In this document: piece by piece, positions 7,709 to 14,706 of the stretch | Position numbering within the stretch: the stretch's first letter is position 1 | How the letters are laid out: each line of letters starts with the position of its first letter | Origin: Solirubrobacterales bacterium | GTDB lineage: Bacteria > Actinomycetota > Thermoleophilia > Solirubrobacterales > 70-9 | Assembly (NCBI GenBank): GCA_035573435.1 | Contig: DATMZR010000021.1 | Coordinates: forward strand, 98,791 to 162,790 | Length of the DNA stretch: 64,000 nucleotides | Direction: 5' to 3' | Made by a program: the position numbers and the translations under genes | The notes under the pieces: generated by a model | Seen by the model: the letters and a program-made list of their open reading frames with translations, nothing else | Database searches by the model: none | What the model was told of the DNA's origin: nothing

Positions 7709-9453
7709 GCGCACGCGCGATCCCCGCGCTGGCCGCGGTCCTGTTACTGGCGGGCCCGCCGGCCGCTCTGGCGGATATCAGCCAGGGGGATCCGACGAGC
7801 AGCTACGCGAAGACCCCCGACTGCTCGGGCACAAACCGAATGCCGGTCGAGGTGGTGTTCGAGAATTTCCCCTCACCCGGCAGCGCCGAGATCCAGATGG
7901 ACACGCAGATCGCAATCCACGAACCCCCCTGGGATGACTTCGCCACCGACACCAAGAAGCTCAACATGGACGGCACCGGCGGGGTCCACTGCCAGGCCCA
8001 GACCGCGGGCCGTGCCGTTACCTCCAGCGACGGTGATTTTCGCACCATCCTGCGCCTTTGGCCCTATACGGGCGGCTCCGGACCCCTGGCCGGCGCCGCG
8101 GCTGCCCAGCACACGGTAACCGGCATCTCAGGCTGCAGTTGGGCCACCAACTCGGGAGGCGGCGGCGGTCCGGGCGGATTCACCGGCGGTAGACAGCGCT
8201 TCGAGCAGGCATTCCAGGGCGCCAACCCGACCTCCGGCCCCTATCCGCTGAAGGAGTACCCCTGGGGCAACACCGCCGAGTTCCAGGTCTGCGATAGCAA
8301 CAACACGGTGGCCAGCGACGGCAACGTCGCGATCATCAGGCCCAAGGATGACTTCGGCTTCCATGAGAATCTCACGCGCCAACTGCTTCGTGAGGCTGAC
8401 TCGGCGGGCACACATACGATCGCCGACTGCCCGCAGGCCGTCCGCAACTCATACGGGGCTATCACGCAGAGCGTCATCGATCAACTGCAAGAGGCCGGCG
8501 TCACCACGATGCGCTTCGGCATGGACTGGTCCACCGTGGCGCCCTGCTCCGGAGCGGCCGAGACCCAGTGGGATTGGGACCGCTGGGACACGGTTGTCCC
8601 TCAGCTCGCGGCCGCCGGCATCAAGTCGATCATCGTTGTGAAGGTCCCGCCCCCCAAGGGGCCCAACTCAAGCGATCCTGAATGGACCGACCCGACCTGC
8701 AGCCAGCAGAGCGGATCGGCGCTGGTCAACCTCGACAGCAGTGAAGCGCTTTCGGCGTGGCAGACCTACGTCAAAGACGTCGCAACCCGGTACGGAGCCT
8801 ATGCCAGGGCGATCGAGGTGTGGAACGAGGAGAACACCGAAAACTACTGGGGGGGCTGCGATCCCGACGCCTCCCAGTACCTCACGCTGCTAGATCGTGC
8901 CAGACAGGGCGTCTCGCAGTCAACTCATCCGAACCTGCCGATCATGCTCGGGAGCCCCGCACCCGTGACGAGTACTGTAGCGGGGAAGATTGAATGGCAG
9001 GACTACCTGCGAAGCATCCTCAACAACTGGAGCGCGACGACTCAGTCAGCGGTCGACTACATCGGCTTGCACCCTTATCGCAGTATGGAGGAGAAACAGG
9101 CGGGCACATTGCCGGATGAGAGCGCCCTGGCCCAACTCGGTGCGGCTCGGACGATCGTCTCCAACCACGGCCTCGATAAGCCCATTTGGGTGACCGAGGT
9201 CGGGACGACGAGCACGGGACCGTCTGGGCTTGGAACCTACGTAGGCTCAAACCAAGGCCTACGGGACTATCAGATCTACGATGCGCTACGCAATGCGGGC
9301 GGGCGCGTGACGACGATGTATCGCTTCGCCGACCTGAGTAACGATCCGGCGGACAAGGAGGCTGGCTTCGGCGCAGTGAATTATCCTGGCCTCATGACGA
9401 AGGACGCCTACTGCCGGCTGGCCCAGGAGCGGACAGGCATTTATCTCTGCTAG
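7705..9453 (+). CDS. secreted glycoside hydrolase-like protein (clan A TIM barrel)
   Basis: A 582-residue protein with a signal peptide (hydrophobic AAVLLLAGPPAALA). The N-terminal domain (to about residue 220) is unassigned. A TIM-barrel domain of the cellulase/GH39 type follows: MRFGMDWSTVAP, EVWNEENTENYW with candidate acid/base Glu375, and WVTEVGTTS with candidate nucleophile Glu498. Both glutamates lie at strand ends as in clan A hydrolases. ATG at 7705 overlaps the previous stop. Substrate unknown; a cell-surface or extracellular polysaccharide is likely. It is unusual cargo inside a conjugative element and may act on recipient or self envelope glycans. Confidence 0.75.
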   Translation: MSARAIPALAAVLLLAGPPAALADISQGDPTSSYAKTPDCSGTNRMPVEVVFENFPSPGSAEIQMDTQIAIHEPPWDDFATDTKKLNMDGTGGVHCQAQTAGRAVTSSDGDFRTILRLWPYTGGSGPLAGAAAAQHTVTGISGCSWATNSGGGGGPGGFTGGRQRFEQAFQGANPTSGPYPLKEYPWGNTAEFQVCDSNNTVASDGNVAIIRPKDDFGFHENLTRQLLREADSAGTHTIADCPQAVRNSYGAITQSVIDQLQEAGVTTMRFGMDWSTVAPCSGAAETQWDWDRWDTVVPQLAAAGIKSIIVVKVPPPKGPNSSDPEWTDPTCSQQSGSALVNLDSSEALSAWQTYVKDVATRYGAYARAIEVWNEENTENYWGGCDPDASQYLTLLDRARQGVSQSTHPNLPIMLGSPAPVTSTVAGKIEWQDYLRSILNNWSATTQSAVDYIGLHPYRSMEEKQAGTLPDESALAQLGAARTIVSNHGLDKPIWVTEVGTTSTGPSGLGTYVGSNQGLRDYQIYDALRNAGGRVTTMYRFADLSNDPADKEAGFGAVNYPGLMTKDAYCRLAQERTGIYLC

Positions 9454-9549
9454 CGGTAGCTCCGGGTGGCGTTGAGGCATTGGTCGATAGGGCCAAGAGT
9501 ACCCTTGGGGTTAGGCGGCGACCAACGCGGTGGCGGAGAAGGCGGTGTG

Positions 9550-10848
9550 ATGCTGGGGGGACAAATAGGGCGACGCTGGTTCTTTGCCCTCCTTGCCGCG
9601 GTGGCCGTGACCGCCCTGGCGAGCGCCGTCCCGGTTTCAGCGGCGATTGTGCAAAGGATCGCCTGGGGCAGCGAGGGCGCGGGCGCCGGGCAGTTCTATC
9701 TTCCCCAAGGTATAGCCACCGACTCGTCCGGCCACGTCTATGTCGCGGATACCGGTAACCACCGGATTGAGAAGTTTTCCGCCAGCGGAGATTTCCTCCT
9801 CGCCTGGGGCTGGGGGGTAAGGACCGGCAGCAGCGCGCTCGAGACCTGCCGAAGATCTTGCCAAAGGGGGCTCGCGGGCGCAGGCGACGGGCAGCTCAAC
9901 GGGCCCAGCGGGATCGTGACCAATACCAGCGGGCACGTGTATGTCGCTGACGTGGGCAACGACCGGATCCAGAAGTTCTCCTCGCGGGGACGCTTCCTCG
10001 ACAAGTGGGGGAGGACGGGATCCCGCAAAGGCCGGTTCCGCGGCCCCTACGGCGTTGCCGCCGACTCCGCCGGCCACGTCTACGTCGCCGACTTTTTCAA
10101 CCTTCGGATCCAGAAGTTCTCCTCGCGGGGTCGCTTCCTCGACAAGTGGAGCGCCTCCTATCCCTATGACGTTGCCAGCCACTCCGACGACCGCGTCTAT
10201 GCGACCGACTACTACGCCAACCGAGTCGAGAAGTTCTCGTCGGGAGGACGTTTCCTTCTGATGTGGGGGTGGGGGGTCAGGAACGGAGAAAACCAATTCC
10301 AGAGATGCGGTTCCCCGAGGGCGGGCTGCCAGGCGGGCACCGACGGTTCTGGCGCGGGCCAGTTCTCCGCGCCGCAGGGAATCGCCACCGACCCCGCGCG
10401 CCACGTCTACGTCGCTGACTCCGTGAACGATCGCATCGAGAAGTTCTCGGGGAGCGGTCGCTACCTGACGAAGTGGGGCAGCACTGGCCCGGGCGAGGGT
10501 CAGTTCGACCATCCCCACGACGTCGCTACCGACGCCGCACGCCACGTCTACGTCGTCGATGTGATCAACGCTCGGATCGTCAAATACGCGCAGATCCGGC
10601 CCCAGACGACGATCACAGCGTCGAGGGTGAGAGACGCCCGTGGGCGGGCTAGGTTCCGCTTCAAGTCGTCCGAGCCGGGCTCGAGCTTCAGGTGCAGGCT
10701 CGACCGCCGCCGCATTCGGCGCTGCGACTCGCCGAAGGTCTATCGCCATCTGAGCGGCGGCCGGCATAGCTTCAAGGCCCAGGCCATCGACCTTTACAAG
10801 CTCAGGGACCCGACCCCCGCGAAGGAGCGGTTCTGGATCAGCAAGTAG
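9550..10848 (+). CDS. exported NHL-repeat beta-propeller protein
   Basis: A 432-residue protein with a signal segment (residues about 10-32). At least five NHL repeats follow, each with a GHVYVADxxNxRIxKFS core, forming a six-bladed propeller (about 35-355). The C-terminal Ig-like module has RCRLDRRRIRRCDSPK. The ATG at 9550 follows GGAGAAGG; a GTG one codon earlier is an alternative. NHL propellers mostly bind proteins or ligands at the surface. It follows the hydrolase gene by about 100 bases on the same strand and may belong to the same unit. Confidence 0.8.
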   Translation: MLGGQIGRRWFFALLAAVAVTALASAVPVSAAIVQRIAWGSEGAGAGQFYLPQGIATDSSGHVYVADTGNHRIEKFSASGDFLLAWGWGVRTGSSALETCRRSCQRGLAGAGDGQLNGPSGIVTNTSGHVYVADVGNDRIQKFSSRGRFLDKWGRTGSRKGRFRGPYGVAADSAGHVYVADFFNLRIQKFSSRGRFLDKWSASYPYDVASHSDDRVYATDYYANRVEKFSSGGRFLLMWGWGVRNGENQFQRCGSPRAGCQAGTDGSGAGQFSAPQGIATDPARHVYVADSVNDRIEKFSGSGRYLTKWGSTGPGEGQFDHPHDVATDAARHVYVVDVINARIVKYAQIRPQTTITASRVRDARGRARFRFKSSEPGSSFRCRLDRRRIRRCDSPKVYRHLSGGRHSFKAQAIDLYKLRDPTPAKERFWISK

Positions 10849-11010
10849 CGGCCGCTCCCGAGCCTCCAACGGCGAGGCAGCGAAGGCTCCACCTTAAATG
10901 TCGTCCGTCCGGAGCCGCCGGCTCGGAACTCCGCCACCCAGTGGACTGGTCCGGCGCTCGCTGCGCACAAACCCGTCCTGGGCTTTCCGGCATGCGCTAC
11001 CTTTGATCTC

Positions 11011-11262
11011 GTGGCCAAGAAGCACGAAAAGAGAATCGTCTCGCCAAATCCTGACGGCGGCTGGGACGTACGCAAACCGAACGCTGATCGTGCCAGCGCC
11101 CACCTCGATACCCAGCGCGATGCGGATCGCAGAGCGGGCGAGATTCTTCGCAACGTCGGCGGCGGCGAGCGCATCACCCAGGGCAGGGACGGCAAGATCC
11201 GCAGCAAGGACACGATCCCACCGGCCCCAGACCCGAATCCGCCCAAGGACCGCGAGCACTAA
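11011..11262 (+). CDS. DUF2188-like small protein
   Basis: An 83-residue protein with the DUF2188 pattern: an N-terminal basic start, VSPNPDGGWDVRKPNADRAS, then a helical segment with DADRRAGEILRNVGGGE and a GRDGKIRSKDT end. Family function is unknown; such proteins are frequent in mobile and stress loci. Start GTG at 11011. No operon partner is evident. Confidence 0.75.
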   Translation: MAKKHEKRIVSPNPDGGWDVRKPNADRASAHLDTQRDADRRAGEILRNVGGGERITQGRDGKIRSKDTIPPAPDPNPPKDREH

Positions 11263-11590
11263 TCCCGAACCTGCGCGGTTGGGGCGCCTGCGTCGAGTTA
11301 GCCGTCGCCACGCGCGGATAGCCCCGACTGTTGAGCGACTGCAAACGACTTGACCAAGCCATGTCGCTGCCCGATCTCCGACGGAGGGCCCTCCAGTGAC
11401 CCGAAAACCCTCCGGAATTCTCCGCCGACCGTGGCGACCGCCAGAAACCGCCTGCCAAGTAAAAATTGGGCCCCGCGGAAGCCGCCGCCGCTCCCCTTCG
11501 CATCAGCAGCGGTAGCGCATCACGACTAGCTTTATCGCCCTAGCCGCCCACCGAGGGGGGCACGCCTGCGCTCCGCGGGGTTGAAGCGGC
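11263..11590. other. intergenic region without recognised gene
   Basis: About 330 bases between the DUF2188-like gene and a short membrane protein gene. Frames here are arginine-rich and lack a convincing start or domain. No repeat, RNA gene or promoter motif was recognised. Confidence 0.4.
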
Positions 11591-11785
11591 GTGCTGGCAG
11601 GAGTCGTCATCGGCCTCGCCATGATCGCGCTCGTCGCCGCCTTGCGCGAAGGCATACCCGGGTGGATCGGCCTGATCGTCACGATGCTCGCTTTCAGCAA
11701 CGACCCGAACAATGGACCCGGCGCCCTCGCCGCTGGCGCCGGCGTCTGGATTGTCCTGCGCTACCTACGTGGCTCGCGCACGTAG
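11591..11785 (+). CDS. small membrane protein
   Basis: A 64-residue protein (GTG start) of two hydrophobic segments, about residues 2-18 (LAGVVIGLAMIALVAAL) and 45-60 (GALAAGAGVWIVLRYL), joined by a short loop with SNDPNNGPG. It has the look of a two-helix inner-membrane protein. No family recognised and the ribosome-binding site is weak, so confidence is moderate. Confidence 0.45.
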   Translation: MLAGVVIGLAMIALVAALREGIPGWIGLIVTMLAFSNDPNNGPGALAAGAGVWIVLRYLRGSRT

Positions 11786-11791
11786 CCGCAT

Positions 11792-12097
11792 TCACCCGAC
11801 CGCCTTCCGCGGGGCCTCGATCAGGAGTCGCGCGGCCCGCCGACTCATCGGGCAGCAGCCGAGCCGCTCCGCCTGACGCAAGTAGTCGCGCACGAGCATC
11901 GCAAGCTCTGCTCGCGTCTCGAAGCCGCGCTCGACGAAGTACGTGCGGCCCAGCCCGGTGCCGAGCGGCGCGTCGTAGATGTGAACCACGCTATCGATCT
12001 GCCGCCCGAGCAGAATCCGCTGCTCGCGTAGATCGGTGACGTACCGCCCAAGCTCGACGGCTGTGCCGCTGGGAGGGCGGGTATCGGTCGGGGTCAT
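11792..12097 (-). CDS. hypothetical protein
   Basis: A 101-residue soluble protein with a strong ribosome-binding site (GAGGAGGT five bases before ATG). It has a central beta segment (SVVHIYDAPLGTGLGRTYFV) and a helical C-terminus with an RDYLRQAERLG stretch. The fold resembles small mobile-element proteins of unknown function. It is the last gene of the minus-strand block that includes ssb and the conjugation genes, behind a structured intergenic element at 12121-12257. Confidence 0.6.
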   Translation of the reverse strand: MTPTDTRPPSGTAVELGRYVTDLREQRILLGRQIDSVVHIYDAPLGTGLGRTYFVERGFETRAELAMLVRDYLRQAERLGCCPMSRRAARLLIEAPRKAVG

Positions 12098-12120
12098 GGG
12101 TACCTCCTCAGGTCACTGGT

Positions 12121-12257
12121 GAAGGACGCCGAGCGAAAAGGCACCGGACGAGCGGCGCGGAACCCGAGCGAAGCGAGGGCGCTGCCAAGACGAGGCCGCG
12201 CGAAGCGCGCGCCTTGAAGCCCCGCCGGTCCTGGTGCCATGCTCACGGCGTCCTTCT
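12121..12257 (-). ncRNA. candidate structured RNA or processing element with long terminal stem
   Basis: The ends of this 137-base stretch pair: GAAGGACGCC at 12121 with GGCGTCCTTC at 12248, then GAGC/GCTC, then GGCACC/GGTGCC, then GGA/TCC with small bulges. The interior holds further hairpins (a GC stem closed by a UUCG-type loop near 12195-12210 on the minus strand). It lies in a coding gap between ssb and the 12097 gene. It could be a structured RNA, an mRNA leader/processing site or an oriT-like DNA structure. Confidence 0.4.
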
Positions 12258-12405
12258 CCGAGACCTGGGGGGTTCACGACCACGGCCGCTCCCCCGCCCC
12301 CGATCGGCTCAGAACTCTCACCGCGCGTCCTGATCCGCGAACAACCGAGGAGGCGGCGGGCCCGAGGGCCCGCCGCCCGGCTGGGTGGGGGTGAGGGAGA
12401 TCGTC

Positions 12406-12774
12406 TTAGAAGGGGATCTCCTCATCCGGCTCCGTCTCGCCGGAGCCGGCCTCGGCGCCCTGCGGCGCGGAGCCGTTTCGCCCCGAGAGGAACTTCACGC
12501 GGCCGATCACCTCGTGCTTGGAGCGCTTCGAGCCATCGTCGGCCTCCCACTCCGAGTAGGAGAGGCGGCCGGCGACCGCCACCTGGCGGCCCTTGGCGAG
12601 GTGCCCCGCGCAGGCCTCGGCCTGCTTGTCGAAGGTGACGACGTCGACGTAGGTGACGTCCCCCTCGCGGACGCCGTTGACGGCGAGCCGCATGGCGCAG
12701 ACCGGCTTCCCGCCCTTGGTCTCCCGAAGCTCGGGATCGCGGGTCAGGCGACCGATCAGGTTGACGGAGTTCAT
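12406..12774 (-). CDS. ssb: single-stranded DNA-binding protein
   Basis: A 122-residue SSB with an OB-fold core (residues 1-100: MNSVNLIGRLTRDPELRETK, then AMRLAVNG, VDVVTFDKQAEACAGHLAKG and the VAVAGRLSYSEWE strand). A short acidic tail ends DEEIPF, the conserved partner-binding tip. It is shorter than chromosomal SSBs because the linker is brief, typical of element-borne copies. Strong AAGGAGG ribosome-binding site. It probably coats the transferred or replicating single strand of the element. Confidence 0.93.
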   Translation of the reverse strand: MNSVNLIGRLTRDPELRETKGGKPVCAMRLAVNGVREGDVTYVDVVTFDKQAEACAGHLAKGRQVAVAGRLSYSEWEADDGSKRSKHEVIGRVKFLSGRNGSAPQGAEAGSGETEPDEEIPF

Positions 12775-12788
12775 CTGGACCTCCTTCT

Positions 12789-12806
12789 CCCCGGCCCATG
12801 CCGGGG
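12789..12806 (-). promoter_or_regulatory. hairpin upstream of ssb
   Basis: A perfect 7-bp stem (CCCCGGC/GCCGGGG) with a four-base loop lies directly 5' of the ssb ribosome-binding site, in the 160-base gap after the lysozyme-like gene. It could be a terminator-like or translational control structure; there is no T-tract. Confidence 0.3.
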
Positions 12807-12934
12807 GTCGTTGGACTTGCGAAGCGAATTCCTGCGGCGCTCCGCCGCCGCTACCGTGCGAAGCAAGAAGTCCGACGGCCCACGGCCGGGGCGGGAAGGC
12901 ACGGGCCAGAGGCCGTCAGCCGAGCTCCGGGTGA

Positions 12935-14077
12935 TCACGAGCCGCCTCCGGGGGCCGGGAAGACGAGCACCCACGCGGGGGGCGGCGAGAGCGAACCCGA
13001 CCCGAACGACGAGCTCACCCACGAGACGTGAATGTGGGCGGGGCAGCCCCCGCGGCAAGTCCGCGGCGAGCCGTGCGAGGGATAGCCGTCGTAGCCGACG
13101 AACTGGATCGCCGGGGCGAGGTCGCAGGCCGGGCGAGACCCCGAGCGCCCGGAGCCGCGCCTCCAGCCCAGGTCGCGCGCCAGCCGCCCGGCGGAGCGAT
13201 CCCAGGCGGTCTGCGAACGGAGGTCGCCCGCCGGGACCAGGTCGAGCGCGGTGCCGTCGCCATGGGTCGCGTGGCCCGGCTCGCGCGCCGCGGTAACGCG
13301 GAGGTCGTAGGTGCGAAGGATCCACACCGCGCCGGGCCAGATCCGCGAGTCGATGGGCTGCGGCGAGTAGCCCGGCGCCGTCAGCTTCGCCGGCATCCGT
13401 CGGAAGGCGCGCGGCTCGTACACGCGGACCGCTTTCCTCAGGTTCGCGACGCCGGCGGCCGAAGGCGCGCAGCTGGCGTCGGCTACCTCGCCGACGTCGC
13501 CGAAGCGCCGAGCGGCGGCGAGCACCTCCTTGACGTACCAGTCGGCCTGGTCGTAGGCGAAGATCGCCCGGTACCAGTCGCCGGGGGCGCCCGAGGCGCG
13601 CAGGTAGTTGGCGGCGCCGTAGATCGCGTCGACCGCGTCGTAGCGGTCGCGATCCCCGTCCCCGTCCCCGTCGATACCGTAGCGCCGCCAGGTCGAGGCG
13701 AGGAATTGCATGGGCCCGCCGGCGCCGGCGGAGTTCTCCCCCGACGAGACCCCCGGAAGCAACGAGCGCCCGAAGTCGCTCTCTACCTTGTGGATCGCCG
13801 CCAGGATCGCGGGGCCGCGCTGGCCGAGGCGAAAGCGCTCGGCAGCGCCTGTGTAGTGGCGCGCGTACTGCTGCGGCACTCCCCGGACCGAGCCGACCGC
13901 GGCATCTCCCGGAGCGCACGCTCCGCCGGCGAGCGAGCTCGTCGTCGCCCCCATCGAGGCGACCATCAGGATCCCGAAGAACGCGGCCGCCGCGCCGGCC
14001 GCCACGCGCCCCCAGGCGCTCTTGGGCAGGCGGCGCCCGAGCGCCGCCCCGACGCCCATGCGCCCCGCGAGCCTCAT
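12935..14077 (-). CDS. conjugation-associated cell wall hydrolase (lytic transglycosylase plus M15-type peptidase)
   Basis: A 380-residue protein with an N-terminal membrane segment (about 23-48). An SLT-type transglycosylase domain follows (about 85-190): ILAAIHKVESDFG with catalytic Glu99, GPMQF, and an FAYDQADWYV end. The C-terminal domain (about 240-355) resembles M15/hedgehog-type peptidases, with His272 (HGDGTALDL), Asp279 and His350 (HIHVSW) as likely zinc ligands. It would open peptidoglycan by cutting both glycan and peptide, as VirB1 or TcpG-like enzymes do for conjugation machines. It overlaps the preceding gene by four bases within the transfer operon. Confidence 0.85.
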   Translation of the reverse strand: MRLAGRMGVGAALGRRLPKSAWGRVAAGAAAAFFGILMVASMGATTSSLAGGACAPGDAAVGSVRGVPQQYARHYTGAAERFRLGQRGPAILAAIHKVESDFGRSLLPGVSSGENSAGAGGPMQFLASTWRRYGIDGDGDGDRDRYDAVDAIYGAANYLRASGAPGDWYRAIFAYDQADWYVKEVLAAARRFGDVGEVADASCAPSAAGVANLRKAVRVYEPRAFRRMPAKLTAPGYSPQPIDSRIWPGAVWILRTYDLRVTAAREPGHATHGDGTALDLVPAGDLRSQTAWDRSAGRLARDLGWRRGSGRSGSRPACDLAPAIQFVGYDGYPSHGSPRTCRGGCPAHIHVSWVSSSFGSGSLSPPPAWVLVFPAPGGGS

Positions 14078-14706
14078 CGGCCTAGCCCCGAGACGCGCCA
14101 GCCGCGACCTGACCGGCGCAGCTCGATCGCGATCGTCTCCTCGCCGCCGTCGCGGCGCACCAGGCCGACGAGCTCGCCCGAGACGAGCCGGCGGCCCGAA
14201 GCGTCTGGCTCGCCGGGCACAAACTCGAGCCGACGAAGCAGGGCCCGCTCGAGCTTGGAGACGCCACGCGGCACCCGCGGCGGCGCGGCGAGCAGTTCCT
14301 CGGCGAAGACCCGGGTCGCCGTCACCCGCAGCTCGCGTCCGACCTCCTCGTCCAGGCGGCCCACCTCGTAGAGCGAGAAGGCGGCCAAGAAGCGCCGGGC
14401 GGCGGGCTCGGCCTCAGCGCGCGTGCGCTCGTAGAGCCGCAGCACCCGGGGCGTCGGGCCCGGCTCGCCGCGCGGATCCTCGCGCCGCGCGGCCGCGGCC
14501 TCGCGGCGGGTCTCGGCACGAGCGATCCGCTCCGCCGCCCGGGCTCGCAGCTGCGGCGCCAACGGCGCTCCCTCATCATGTGGGCCGCGAGTCGCCCGCG
14601 CCCGCGCGGTCTCGTCTTCCCCGGCGTTGTTCGCGAGCAGGACCGCGGCCGCGACGAGCGGGGCGAGGAGCGCCGCGACGAGCACAAGGCGCCGGCGCCC
14701 GCTCAC
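14074..14706 (-). CDS. membrane-anchored transfer-operon protein
   Basis: A 210-residue protein with one N-terminal membrane segment (about residues 6-25) and an extracytoplasmic part. A charged coiled-coil-like linker (about 40-90, rich in RRE/AR) comes first, then a compact domain (about 100-205, with a LSGELVGLVRRDG-type hairpin) reminiscent of NTF2/VirB8-like folds. Four-base overlaps with both neighbours show translational coupling. Likely a structural part of the mating channel; family assignment is tentative. Confidence 0.65.
   Translation of the reverse strand: MSGRRRLVLVAALLAPLVAAAVLLANNAGEDETARARATRGPHDEGAPLAPQLRARAAERIARAETRREAAAARREDPRGEPGPTPRVLRLYERTRAEAEPAARRFLAAFSLYEVGRLDEEVGRELRVTATRVFAEELLAAPPRVPRGVSKLERALLRRLEFVPGEPDASGRRLVSGELVGLVRRDGGEETIAIELRRSGRGWRVSGLGR

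Noticed and set aside
9637..10869. Long minus-strand open frame opposite the NHL gene
   Set aside because: It is a mirror of the repeat-rich, high-GC coding strand and shows no domain, signal or start context.
13028..14371. 447-codon plus-strand frame opposite the lysozyme-like and membrane-anchored genes
   Set aside because: Arginine/glycine-rich antisense translation; the minus-strand genes have full motifs and overlaps.
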